Of a DNA stretch of 64,000 nt, positions 36,211 through 44,064 are shown one piece after another; position 1 is the stretch's first letter, and each line of letters opens with the position of its first letter. This stretch comes from AWTP1-13 sp963840445 (GTDB lineage: Bacteria; Pseudomonadota; Alphaproteobacteria; Rhizobiales; Hyphomicrobiaceae). The stretch lies in contig CAWIZC010000032.1 in the NCBI GenBank assembly GCA_963840445.1, forward strand, positions 1 to 64,000, in the 5' to 3' direction. Made by a program: the position numbers and the translations under genes. The notes under the pieces are model-generated. The model saw only the letters and a program-made list of their open reading frames with translations. It ran no database searches and was not told the origin of the DNA.

Positions 36211-36387
36211 ATGAGACGGAAATCCCAGACCACCGACCTGTCATCGGAAGAGGTCGTCAAGGACATCCGCCGGGCGACGCGCAAGCGTTACTCCGCCGAA
36301 GAGAAGATCCGCATCGTCCTGGACGGCTTGCGTGGCGAGCGCTCGATCGCCGAGTTGTGCCGCCGTTGCCCGAGCGGTCGATGGTGA
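36211..36387 (+). mobile_element. IS3-family transposase OrfA, 5' stub
   Basis: Starts at 36211 (AAGGAGCGAAG site) with MRRKSQTTDLSSEEVVKDIR, RATRKRYSAEEKIRIVLDGL and RGERSIAELCRR, the N-terminal helix-turn-helix of IS3 OrfA. After CRR the family sequence is replaced by PSGRW and a stop, so only about 53 residues of OrfA survive. The break at about 36372 is 45 bases before the ParA start codon. The rest of OrfA and all of OrfB are missing here; an OrfB piece occurs far away at 53.9 kb, but nothing proves that both came from one copy. Confidence 0.75.
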
Positions 36388-36418
36388 GGAACTGCCTGGT
36401 ACTTGTGGGGAGCGTACT

Positions 36419-37282
36419 GTGACCAAATACATTGCCGCCTCGAATCGGCGAGGCGGCGTCGGCAAGACCACCACCACCATGATGCTTGCTTACGGGTTGG
36501 CCGTCACCGGCCGACAGCGGGTCCTGCTGATCGATCTCGCCGCGCAGGCCAGCACCTCGATGGTGATGATGGGTCACAAGCGCTGGCGCGAGGCGCGCGA
36601 GGCCAACCGCACCAACGCCGGTCTCCTCACGCAGCTGGTCGGCGACGACAAAATCAGCACGTCGGAGTACATCGCCAAAGGCACCGGCGACGCGACGCTG
36701 CCCGGCGGTGGCGCGCCGACGCTCGACATCATGCCAAGCTCCCACGATCTCGACGATCGCGAGGTGCTGCTGATGATCGCCCATCAGGCGCGCTTCCATA
36801 AGGTCAGCGACGCATTCGATCACATGCAGACGCGCATGGGCCAGATCACCCGCTCGGTCGACGGCCAGTACGACCAGGTCGTCATCGATTGCGCGCCGGG
36901 ACTGTCGCAGCTGGTGTGGGGCGCTCTCCGCGCCGCCGACCTCGTGCTGGTCCCATACATCCCCGATCGCACGGCCGAAGACAATGTCGGCTGGCTGGCG
37001 CGGCGCCTGAAGGAGAACGGCGGCACGGAGTACTACACGGTGCCCAATCGCGTGTCCGGCCAGGACAACCGTGCGCAGGGCATCACCGCCGCGGCCGCCG
37101 GCAAGTACTCGCCGTTCGGCGTGCAGGTTCCGGCTACGCAGGCGCTGGCCACCGCACTCGACTATCGCGACCAGCCCGGCACGTTCGCCTCCAAGTTCGG
37201 TACGGCCGCGCAGTACGTGAACGCGCTCACCGACACCGCGCTCAAGATCATCAACCAGCCGATTGTGGTTGCCGCCCAATGA
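36419..37282 (+). CDS. parA: ParA-family ATPase with unusual active-site residues
   Basis: A 287-residue ParA/Soj-like partition ATPase of the ICE/plasmid type, starting at GTG 36419 (MTKYIAASN). The deviant Walker A reads NRRGGVGKTTTT (9-20): Lys16 is present, but the signature lysine (Lys11 in B. subtilis Soj) is Arg11. The A' motif reads VLLIDLAAQAST, with Ala41 where ParA proteins have the aspartate needed for ATP hydrolysis (Asp40 of Soj). Walker B (YDQVVIDCAPGLSQL) is normal. If real, it should bind ATP but hydrolyse it poorly. Its 5' flank is an IS3 stub, so the native promoter may be lost; the downstream partner is frameshifted (ATGA overlap). Confidence 0.85.
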   Translation: MTKYIAASNRRGGVGKTTTTMMLAYGLAVTGRQRVLLIDLAAQASTSMVMMGHKRWREAREANRTNAGLLTQLVGDDKISTSEYIAKGTGDATLPGGGAPTLDIMPSSHDLDDREVLLMIAHQARFHKVSDAFDHMQTRMGQITRSVDGQYDQVVIDCAPGLSQLVWGALRAADLVLVPYIPDRTAEDNVGWLARRLKENGGTEYYTVPNRVSGQDNRAQGITAAAAGKYSPFGVQVPATQALATALDYRDQPGTFASKFGTAAQYVNALTDTALKIINQPIVVAAQ

Positions 37283-37390
37283 CGGAGGATCAGGTCTCGA
37301 GCAGCGCCTTGTAAAGCGCATGGGCGAGGGCGGTATGAAACGGCAGCGGCGCGTTGCCCTTGGGGGGCTTTGTCCGGCGCGATCCTCAAG
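37279..37390 (+). pseudogene. Remnant of the gene following parA
   Basis: ATG overlaps the parA stop (ATGA) and reads MTEDQVSSSAL before a stop at 37312-37314. The next frame continues LEQRLVKRMGEGGMK, which looks like the intended continuation. No ParB motif is seen in the short readable part. It indicates a two-gene parA unit whose second member was lost by a frameshift and by the downstream junction. Confidence 0.4.
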
Positions 37391-37423
37391 AGGTGCTCGG
37401 TCTCGCAGAGCTCTCTCTGGCGA

Positions 37424-37798
37424 TCAGCCTTGCGGTTCGTTGTTGGCCCGATTCCAGTCTTGCCAAAGCTCGAGCAGCGCAAGGACCGAAACAATCGAAC
37501 CGAGCACCCAGTGCCAGAGGCGAAGATGGTCCTGGTGAGCGTAATCGAAGATGAACGGCGAAGCGGACAGCCAAAGGCCACAGGCGAGTTGAGCAAGCTC
37601 TTCCCACCGGCGTAGGTGGACTAATTCCAGCTGAGCGAGCACGAGTACCGCTAGGCCGATCAGTCCGGAGTTGAGGAGGACTGCAGGCACAACGGGCTCA
37701 TCGTAGAACCAAGGACTGAGACCAATCATGAGCCCTAGCGCAAGACCTGCGCCGTCTTCCCACGTGCGATGAGTCTTGAGGATGTCTTTGATCGCCAT
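37424..37798 (-). CDS. SPW-repeat membrane protein
   Basis: A 124-residue membrane protein with two SPW-type repeats: GLSPWFYDEP (about residues 25-34) and LSASPFIFDY (about 78-87), each followed by hydrophobic helices. This is the two-repeat layout of the SPW family found in many Proteobacteria and Actinobacteria. Function unknown. The ATG at 37798 has a strong AGGAGG site. It follows the NIPSNAP gene 97 bases downstream on the same strand and may share its transcript. Confidence 0.8.
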   Translation of the reverse strand: MAIKDILKTHRTWEDGAGLALGLMIGLSPWFYDEPVVPAVLLNSGLIGLAVLVLAQLELVHLRRWEELAQLACGLWLSASPFIFDYAHQDHLRLWHWVLGSIVSVLALLELWQDWNRANNEPQG

Positions 37799-37895
37799 GA
37801 TTTCCTCCTGCCAACTCGCGCCGCATGCAGCGCCGGTGAGCGGCCTTCTCATCGCTGATGCCGGACGTTGCGACAGGCGATCGTTTGCTAACGGC

Positions 37896-38510
37896 CTACT
37901 TGATCGGCGAGAACCCTGCCGCCAGCAGGATCTTCGTCTCCTGCTTGAGGACCGGGCTGTCGCCAGGCGGGGGCCAGAGGCCGTCCACGGTTGCCTTCTT
38001 CCGCACGGCCATGCGCTCGTCGAGGCTCTTGTAGGCCCAGATGTGCATCCACTGATTGAGCCCGCCGATGTCGGAAGTGAAGACACCCGTCAGCTGCGAG
38101 AGCTTGATGCGGCCAGGCAGGTATTCGCCCCAGAGCTTGGCCATACCGGGGATGCCGCCGGGTTTCAGCACATAGGTGCGCATCTCGAAATAAGGGCCCT
38201 GGTTGGAGGGGGCGAGTGGGGGCGAATAGGGCAGCGGCTCGAATATCTCCGACTTCATCTCGGCGATGAACTCCGAGGTCTTGGGTGGCCAGATGCCGCG
38301 CTTGATGGCCTCGGCGCGGATCTTGGAGCGCTCCAGCACATTCTCGTAGGGCCAGACGTGGATGACCTGATTGAGCGGGCCGATCTCGGTGTACCAGAAG
38401 GCGGCGAGGGGGGAGAGCTTTAGGCGCGGCTCGAGCACGTCGGTCCAGCGCTTTAGAAATTCGGGGAGCGTGCGCGGGTGCAAGGTGTAGGTGCGAAACT
38501 CGTAGATCAT
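37896..38510 (-). CDS. NIPSNAP-family protein with two repeats
   Basis: A 204-residue soluble protein with a duplicated alpha+beta dimeric ferredoxin-like unit. First unit MIYEFRTYTLHPRTLPEFLK with TEIGPLNQVIHVWPYEN; second unit YFEMRTYVLKPGGIPGMAKL with SDIGGLNQWMHIWAYKS. The ELRTYxL and NQ-xHxW/I motifs are the NIPSNAP signature. Such proteins are found in degradative or accessory clusters; no activity is established. Start at 38510; the frame extends 9 codons further. It is probably cotranscribed with the SPW gene. Confidence 0.85.
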   Translation of the reverse strand: MIYEFRTYTLHPRTLPEFLKRWTDVLEPRLKLSPLAAFWYTEIGPLNQVIHVWPYENVLERSKIRAEAIKRGIWPPKTSEFIAEMKSEIFEPLPYSPPLAPSNQGPYFEMRTYVLKPGGIPGMAKLWGEYLPGRIKLSQLTGVFTSDIGGLNQWMHIWAYKSLDERMAVRKKATVDGLWPPPGDSPVLKQETKILLAAGFSPIK

Positions 38511-39267
38511 GGCGCAAGACCTCCCAGGTGGCGCCAAACGAATTTCGCACCATTGCCGGCAGTCGGCAATCTGTCGCTTAGCGCACGCTCTCCAGATCCG
38601 TGTGGCGCGTGGCGCTGGTCGTCGGCACCAGGTGCTTCGCGATATCTCATGACCTGTGAGGAACGGGAGCCATGCCGTCCCCGGTAGGAAGAGGACGGCC
38701 TTAATTTATTCCTTGCGGTCAGTAGTCCGTCAGGCCAGGTGCTGTAGGCGCGAAGCGCAAGCTCTAATAGTAGGCGTGAGTAGAACTCCGTTTGTTGTCC
38801 AAGCGTTGAGTTGCATGCAATTCGCCAGCCTCCCCACGTACGAAACGCCTTGTCGATATCGAGCCTCGACGGAGCATCTGATATTCGAGGGCTACATCAG
38901 GTCGGCCGAGCAGTAGTCCAAGAGCGGGTTGAAGGGCGTCGGGTTCTGAAACGCGCTGCGTGTCCCACGCTCGGTCGGCACGCCCGCAGCTCGAGCCCTT
39001 CGCGGCCGCAGCCTGACGTCCGAATCGCCCGGCGGCGACCGGCGCGCAAGCGGCACATCCGGCCACGCGGTCACAGGTGGTCCGGCGGCCCTAATGCCGC
39101 ACGGGCCCGCTGTGATAAATAAGTCACGATTGGCGACGATCTAAACTTACGGCGCACATGGCGGTGGTTCGCTCCGAGCGGTGAGCGCTTACACTGAACG
39201 GATCGCTACACGGCTTGGTACGACCTCCGCAAGCCAAACGGGGGTGAGCGTGTTAAGGCGCACAACG
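38511..39267. other. No supported gene
   Basis: About 750 bases between the divergent NIPSNAP and VOC genes. Both promoters should lie here; no repeat, hairpin or recognisable promoter box stands out, and the frames present are short and unremarkable. Confidence 0.35.
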
Positions 39268-40590
39268 ATGTCGACGGTATCGAGCCTTGCAGCTGCGTTG
39301 CGGTATCGCGATGTTGCCGCGGCGAGCGATTGGCTGTGCGCTGCTTTCGGGTTCCACAAGCACTTGGTAGCCACCAGCGAAACCGGAATGGTGGACTACG
39401 CCCAGCTGATTTTTGGCGATGCCATGCTCATGCTCGCGCCGGTTCGCGACTTCGCACTCGACAAATACATGAAGCAGCCCGATGAGATAGGCGGTGCCGA
39501 AACCCAGAGCTGCTATCTGGTCGTCAGCGACGCAGATGCACACTATGCAAGGGCGAAGGCCTCGGGCGCCGAGATCATTCTGGACATTCAGGATGACGAG
39601 ATCGGCGGGCGGAGCTACTCGTGCCGCGATCCGGAAGGTCACATCTGGAGCTTCGGCACGTACGATCCCTGGCAGGGGAACCGGCTTGACGGAAGTAGCC
39701 CGCGCGGCACATGGCGATGGGGTGGGGTCGTTGGATTCCTGGCGGCCATGGTCGCGTCGGCGGCGGTGGCGGCCGCGGCAATGTACGGCGCGCTGAGGCA
39801 GCCTGAAACTGGGAGTTTGGAAACTCGCCCGATGCCGGGGCAGCACATGCTTGAATCTGTCGCAAAGGAAGCGGAGGAGCGCACCGCTCGAGCAATGCAA
39901 GTGCGCGTGAGCGCTGAGCAAGGCGCCAGGGAGGCAGCAGAGCACAAGTCGCGGGAAGCGCGCGACCAATTGGGTCACGAACGTATTGCAAGAGAGGCCG
40001 CCGAGCACGCAGCGGAGCAGACTAGTAGGCGCTTGGACGAGGAGCAGCGAGCCAGGGAAGCCGCTGAGAATTCCGCTCGAGACGCTCGCCAAGAGCTTGA
40101 TCGACTGCGCAATGTCAAGGCAACCGAAGGGTGGTCGGAGCGCGCAGCAGGAGAAATGCGTGAACAGCTGGATCGTAACCGTGCATCAAACGAGATTGCT
40201 GATCGCGATGCTGAACACACCAGGCAGCGTTCCATCGAGGAACAGAACGCCAGAGAGCCGACCGAGCGTATGGTCCGAGAGATGCGTGAACAGCTCGATC
40301 GTGAGCGCGCAGCGAAGGAAACCGCCGAGCACAACCTCGAACAGGCCCGGCAGCGCGTGTCCGAGCAACAGAGCGCTACGGAAGCAGCCGAGCGCACTGC
40401 AAAAGAAGCGCGCGAGCTGCTCCATCGCGAGCAGCTCGCAAAGGACGCGGCGTGGAAAATCGCGGCGCAGCTACGCAGGCAGCTAAACCAGGCACAAGGC
40501 CAGGAGCCGGTGACGGATTCCGGAAGCCAGGCTTCTGCACCAAAGGTTCGGCCGAAGCAAAAAGCGAAGGCCCAATCGCAGCAGGAATAG
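39268..40590 (+). CDS. VOC-domain protein fused to a membrane helix and long coiled coil
   Basis: A 440-residue three-part protein. Residues 1-136 form a glyoxalase/VOC domain (LRYRDVAAASDWLCAAFGFH, LIFGDAMLMLAPV, SYSCRDPEGHIWSFGTYDPW), with Glu/His positions of metal-type VOC enzymes. A transmembrane helix follows (GVVGFLAAMVASAAVAAAAM, about 152-172). From about 190 to 430 there is a charged coiled coil with loosely repeated blocks of about 30 residues (REAAE...ARDQL.HER, AREAAENSARDARQELDR and so on), ending in a basic PKVRPKQKAKAQSQQE tail. The start at 39268 was chosen because the VOC fold begins there; an in-frame codon at 39181 adds 29 unconvincing residues. Confidence 0.75.
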   Translation: MSTVSSLAAALRYRDVAAASDWLCAAFGFHKHLVATSETGMVDYAQLIFGDAMLMLAPVRDFALDKYMKQPDEIGGAETQSCYLVVSDADAHYARAKASGAEIILDIQDDEIGGRSYSCRDPEGHIWSFGTYDPWQGNRLDGSSPRGTWRWGGVVGFLAAMVASAAVAAAAMYGALRQPETGSLETRPMPGQHMLESVAKEAEERTARAMQVRVSAEQGAREAAEHKSREARDQLGHERIAREAAEHAAEQTSRRLDEEQRAREAAENSARDARQELDRLRNVKATEGWSERAAGEMREQLDRNRASNEIADRDAEHTRQRSIEEQNAREPTERMVREMREQLDRERAAKETAEHNLEQARQRVSEQQSATEAAERTAKEARELLHREQLAKDAAWKIAAQLRRQLNQAQGQEPVTDSGSQASAPKVRPKQKAKAQSQQE

Positions 40591-40747
40591 GCAGTCAGAG
40601 CTAAGGAACCTCTGAGCAGCATGGCCGTCGTTCTGAGGCATTTAAGCTCGTCGGCGTTTTTCCTGGAACTGCCGCGCTTGAGCCGCTCGCGCGGCGCTGG
40701 AACAGGCCAGACGACCCTATCTTCCCTTCATGCGGACGCAAGTCGGC

Positions 40748-41227
40748 TTAGGGAGGCCAATCACTAAACCGAGAAAGATGGTGAGGTATCCTATTGGCGA
40801 TCTTGAGTGCCTCCGACTCGAACAGCTCCAGTGCGAGCTTCTGCGCCAGCGTGACATCCCCCTCCGCAAGGTGACCCTCAGGCATGAAGCACAGAACGTG
40901 GCTGCGGTTGCCGTTCCTGTCGAGCTCTTCGACGTTCATTTGGTAGCCACGCCGGATGCGGTAGCGCTTGCCGGTGTCGCCGCCTGTCACTAGAAAATAT
41001 CCGCGGTCCTCGAACTGCTCCCGTTGGGTTTGGGACAGGTTTTCTGCAAGAAGTCTATCCGCCCTAACTCTCGCCGGGTTCGCAAAGTCAAGCGAAGCCC
41101 AGCGGGCAATCGCCGAACGAGAAGGTCGACTCAAGCGCTGCAACCACCATGCACGAAGTCTGGGCGGGGCATCGCGATCGTTTGCGGCCGACGGTCGACG
41201 ACGACAAGTATGAATTGCTCGATCCAT
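40748..41227 (-). CDS. Conserved hypothetical protein, second gene of a two-gene unit
   Basis: About 159 residues. The N-terminal third is basic and low in order; the C-terminal part is the conserved block: LAENLSQTQREQFEDRGYFL, VTGGDTGKRYRIRRGYQMNV, RSHVLCFMPEGHLAEGDVTL and AQKLALELFESEALKIANR. Proteins with this GxTGKRYRI-RG-Q-NV pattern recur in rhizobial chromosomes and elements. I recognise the family but not a function. It starts inside the stop of the upstream gene (TGATG), so it is translationally coupled to the Gly-Gly-ending protein. One cysteine, no membrane segment. Confidence 0.6.
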   Translation of the reverse strand: MDRAIHTCRRRPSAANDRDAPPRLRAWWLQRLSRPSRSAIARWASLDFANPARVRADRLLAENLSQTQREQFEDRGYFLVTGGDTGKRYRIRRGYQMNVEELDRNGNRSHVLCFMPEGHLAEGDVTLAQKLALELFESEALKIANRIPHHLSRFSDWPP

Positions 41228-41451
41228 CAACCGCCTTGCAGCTGGGGGATGAACAAGGTCCGCTCGACGAGCGGATCAAACTTGTCTAGCAGGGTGCCGG
41301 GGTTGCCATCCTTACCGAGCGCGACGGCCCGGAACCCTTTGCCGGTCAACTCCCGAAACCGCTCTTCTGCACGCGCTATGGTTTTCGGATCGGCGACATC
41401 GAACTCATGCCGCGTGTCGCCATTGCGATCCATGACAATTTGAACAGCCAT
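41227..41451 (-). CDS. Small beta-grasp-like protein ending in Gly-Gly
   Basis: A 74-residue protein: MAVQIVMDRNGDTRHEFDVA, DPKTIARAEERFRELTGKGF, RAVALGKDGNPGTLLDKFDP, LVERTLFIPQLQGG. Predicted order by eye is strand, strand, helix, strand, strand, with a flexible end of two glycines, as in ubiquitin-like beta-grasp proteins whose C-terminal Gly-Gly is activated by E1/ThiF-type enzymes. No E1, E2 or JAB gene is nearby, so this is only a structural resemblance. It is the first gene of a coupled pair. Good ATG start, no signal peptide. Confidence 0.65.
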   Translation of the reverse strand: MAVQIVMDRNGDTRHEFDVADPKTIARAEERFRELTGKGFRAVALGKDGNPGTLLDKFDPLVERTLFIPQLQGG

Positions 41452-41784
41452 GTGTGGATCCTCTGGTTGCTTGCATGTCCTTGATCTTACCCTAGGATCT
41501 GGACGTCAGCACCTTCACGAACTAGGGATGGGCAAATTCAGGATGTCCGAGAGACGCTGTCTCCCGAGATTGACCGGCTCCTAAGTGGCGAGAGCAGCTC
41601 GGACGTCGAGTGCTAGAACCCGACGCCCTTCAGGCCGCTGTCCGTCCATTCCTAGGCGACGCGCACATAGCAGGCGAACGTGTCGGCCGACCCGGCGCCG
41701 ACTGCGGCGACGTGTCTTCCACCGCGCACGCCCGGGAACGCAGAGGCAGTGCAGTGACCTGCACCCATCCTCATATTGTCTTGG

Positions 41785-41800
41785 ATAGACAAAAGTCTAT
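41785..41800. promoter_or_regulatory. Palindrome upstream of the resolvase gene
   Basis: ATAGAC and GTCTAT separated by AAAA, ending 8 bases before the resolvase ATG at 41809. Resolvases often autoregulate by binding res sites that overlap their promoter, so this may be part of such a site; one short palindrome is weak evidence. Confidence 0.35.
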
Positions 41801-41808
41801 TTGATACA

Positions 41809-42207
41809 ATGAACCGCAACGCATTTGCTGGCCCAAACGGGCCAACCGGCGGGAGGGTTCAATTGGGACAGGTTGCCATCTACTGCCGTGTCAGCACCGA
41901 CGATCAGTCCTGTGAACGGCAAGAACGCGACCTGCGCGCGTTCGCCAAGCGCTCCGGGCATGAGATCGTCGCCATCTTCAGGGAGAGAGCCTCGGGCGCC
42001 AAGAACGATCGTGCCGAGCGCAAGATGGTCATGGCGCTGGCACAGGCCCGCAAGATCGATGCGATCCTGGTAACGGAACTCAGCCGCTGGGGTCGCTCAA
42101 CGCAGGACCTGGTGCAGACCCTCGATGACCTTCACAGCTGGAAAGTGAGCGTTCTCGCGCAAACCGGTCTGAGCTTTGACCTAGCGCCGAGGTGCTCACC
42201 GCGGTAA
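41809..42207 (+). pseudogene. Serine resolvase/invertase, truncated after the catalytic domain
   Basis: The N-terminal catalytic domain is intact: VAIYCRVSTDDQSCERQERD (Ser nucleophile in RVST), ASGAKNDRAERKMVMALAQA, KIDAILVTELSRWGRS and KVSVLAQTGLSFDL. After SFDL the family continues with the E-helix and DNA-binding domain, but here APRCSPR and a stop follow, so a shift or deletion removed them. The product is about 132 residues and cannot bind its site. A start at TTG 41862 is the alternative. It marks a former transposon or element. Confidence 0.75.
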
Positions 42208-42469
42208 GCGGGGACATGACCAGGTCTGATCAAAGATCGCCGCTCGCAGAGCAACAGTCCGCATCCGCCAACGCTTTGGTTCGCCTAGTCCGCGCGCCAG
42301 AGTCCTCTGTTGTCGTGGGCTCTGATCAAATCCCAGGTGACAGTCGCACTCAGCCCAAAGAGCGCAGGGGGCAGGACGATGCTTGAGCCGCTCGGCAATA
42401 CGCGCTCTGGCACAAGGGATCGCGCGCGGACGCTCGGCACCGGCGGATGCTGTCGCCCAAAACCCGCCG

Positions 42470-43384
42470 CTACTTGCGCGGCGGGGCCTTACCCTCGCGG
42501 GGCGGTAAGGCCTTCAGATAGACGGCGATCGCGGCTCGATCCGCTGCGGACAGCTTCGAAGTGTTCGCCACCACCTCGGCCATGTTGCCGGTGACGCCAG
42601 AGCCGTCAGGCGCCAGACCGGTTTCGAGGAAGAATTCGAAGTCCTTGACCGACCATGCCGCCAGCCCGTCGGAGTGCGGCGTGATGTTCGGCACCCAGCC
42701 GCCCTTGCCTTCCGGGTCGGCGCCGCCGGCAAAACGCGTCGAGGGATTGATGCCGCTCAGACTGTTGCGCCGGCTGTGGCACTCGGCGCAATGCCCCGGC
42801 CCTTCGACGAGATAAGCGCCCCGATTGTAGACGGCCCCATTCGACAGGTCGGGTGCAAACTGGCGGCCGTCGACGAACAGCAGCTTCCAGCCGCCGAGCC
42901 CCCGGCGGACATTGAATGGGAACGGCAGCTGGTGTGGCTCCGACGCCGTCGTTACCGGCGGCAGCGTCTTGAGGAACGCGAACAGGTCGCGCACGTCGTC
43001 GAGCGCCATCCGCTGGTACGAGGTGAAAGGAAACGAAGGATAGAGGTGCTCGTTGCCCCGGCCGACGCCCTTCAGCACGGCATTGGCGAACTGTAGCTCT
43101 GTCCAGCCGCCGATGCCGTGGTTGGGATCCGGCGAGATGTTGGGCACCTTGAAGGTGCCGAAGGGCGATCGCAGCGCGAGGCCGCCGCCGAGCTTGCGCC
43201 GATCGTCCTGCTTGGGCGTCGCGTGACAGGAGCTGCAGCCGCCGATGCTGAACATGGTCTCGCCGTTGGCGAGATCGGCGGTCCGCGGCTTCAGAGCGTC
43301 CGCCGGCAGCGTCGAGGGGATCGTCAGGACGTAGAAGGCCGTGAGCCCCAGGACGGCAAGAACAAGGACGGAACGAAGGAGCAT
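42470..43384 (-). CDS. Di-heme c-type cytochrome
   Basis: A 304-residue exported cytochrome. The N-terminal anchor is MLLRSVLVLAVLGLTAFYVL. Two heme sites are CSSCH (50-54) and CAECH (199-203), each followed by a domain of about 130 residues; methionine candidates for the sixth ligand lie downstream in both. The layout (GLALRSPFGTFKVPNISPD, WVPNITPH) is that of the cytochrome subunits of periplasmic alcohol or gluconate dehydrogenases and related di-heme cytochromes. No dehydrogenase gene is adjacent. It lies 15 bases after the cytochrome c' gene on the same strand, so they are co-transcribed. The last codons overlap a 9-bp inverted repeat (42485-42512). Confidence 0.85.
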   Translation of the reverse strand: MLLRSVLVLAVLGLTAFYVLTIPSTLPADALKPRTADLANGETMFSIGGCSSCHATPKQDDRRKLGGGLALRSPFGTFKVPNISPDPNHGIGGWTELQFANAVLKGVGRGNEHLYPSFPFTSYQRMALDDVRDLFAFLKTLPPVTTASEPHQLPFPFNVRRGLGGWKLLFVDGRQFAPDLSNGAVYNRGAYLVEGPGHCAECHSRRNSLSGINPSTRFAGGADPEGKGGWVPNITPHSDGLAAWSVKDFEFFLETGLAPDGSGVTGNMAEVVANTSKLSAADRAAIAVYLKALPPREGKAPPRK

Positions 43385-43399
43385 GCTGTTCGACGACGC

Positions 43400-43888
43400 C
43401 TACTGCAGCGGCTGCTGCAGTTTCTTGAAGCTATCGGCCAGCCTCGGCGAGAAGCCGTCATCGGTTTCCTTATGGCAGCCGCCGCAACCGTCCTTCACCA
43501 GCTTGGGGTACTCGGTCTTCAAGCTCGCCGCGTCCTTGATCGCGCTCGCGGCAGCCCGGGCAGCGGCAACGTAGTTATCCACGGCCTTGTTGAAATCGGC
43601 CCTCGCCGTCCAGATCGACGCATCTGCATCGGTATCACCACCGGTCTTGGAATCGTCCGGGAACAAGCCTTTGAACTTCGATATTTGGTCCTGCATGGTC
43701 TTGAGGTTCGACTGCACCGTGGCCAGGTCGAACGGTGTCTCTCCCTTCGACATCTTGAAATTGACGACGCTTGCTTTGGCGATAGCGCGCATCACTTCCC
43801 TGCGCTGCTTGATGACCTCGAGGTTCTGAGCCCAGACCACCGTTGCGCCAACGGCCAGAGCGGCTAGAGCGGCGGCAATGCGAAGCAT
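43400..43888 (-). CDS. Cytochrome c' (class II)
   Basis: A 162-residue periplasmic protein with a signal peptide (MLRIAAALAALAVGATVVWA). The mature part is a four-helix bundle, with the heme motif close to the C-terminus: KDGCGGCHK (Cys135, Cys138, His139), as in class II cytochromes. Helix text such as VIKQRREVMRAIAKASVVNF is typical. Cytochromes c' bind NO and CO; some act in electron transfer. First gene of the pair with the di-heme cytochrome. Only 15 bases separate them. Confidence 0.88.
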   Translation of the reverse strand: MLRIAAALAALAVGATVVWAQNLEVIKQRREVMRAIAKASVVNFKMSKGETPFDLATVQSNLKTMQDQISKFKGLFPDDSKTGGDTDADASIWTARADFNKAVDNYVAAARAAASAIKDAASLKTEYPKLVKDGCGGCHKETDDGFSPRLADSFKKLQQPLQ

Positions 43889-44064
43889 TTAGCGTCCTCC
43901 TTGCATGCGACGGCCGGTCGGAACGCTCCCGTTTGACGAAAGCGCCCATCGCCGTGGATCGGAAGGGCATGGAGACGTAACGCCAATCGTCACCGGGTGT
44001 TCCGCGAGCCAGCCAATCCGAGCGGACAAACAGGATCCCCCTTAGGCAGCCTGATAAGGCTGCA

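Noticed and set aside
40020..40480. Tandem repeat or CRISPR-like periodicity
   Set aside because: The periodicity is at protein level (coiled-coil blocks of about 30 residues) with poorly conserved DNA; no identical repeats or spacers.
39975..40622. Minus-strand Ser/Cys/Arg-rich frame opposite the coiled coil
   Set aside because: It is the mirror of the Glu/Ala/Arg coiled-coil codons; such low-complexity antisense frames are a known artefact.
24260..42207. The recombinase C-terminus at 24.3 kb and the resolvase N-terminus at 41.8 kb as halves of one gene
   Set aside because: They belong to different groups (large serine recombinase versus small resolvase), so they do not complete each other.
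42485..42512. 9-bp inverted repeat as terminator of the cytochrome operon
   Set aside because: It lies within the last codons of the gene, before the stop on the coding strand is passed, and has no T tract.
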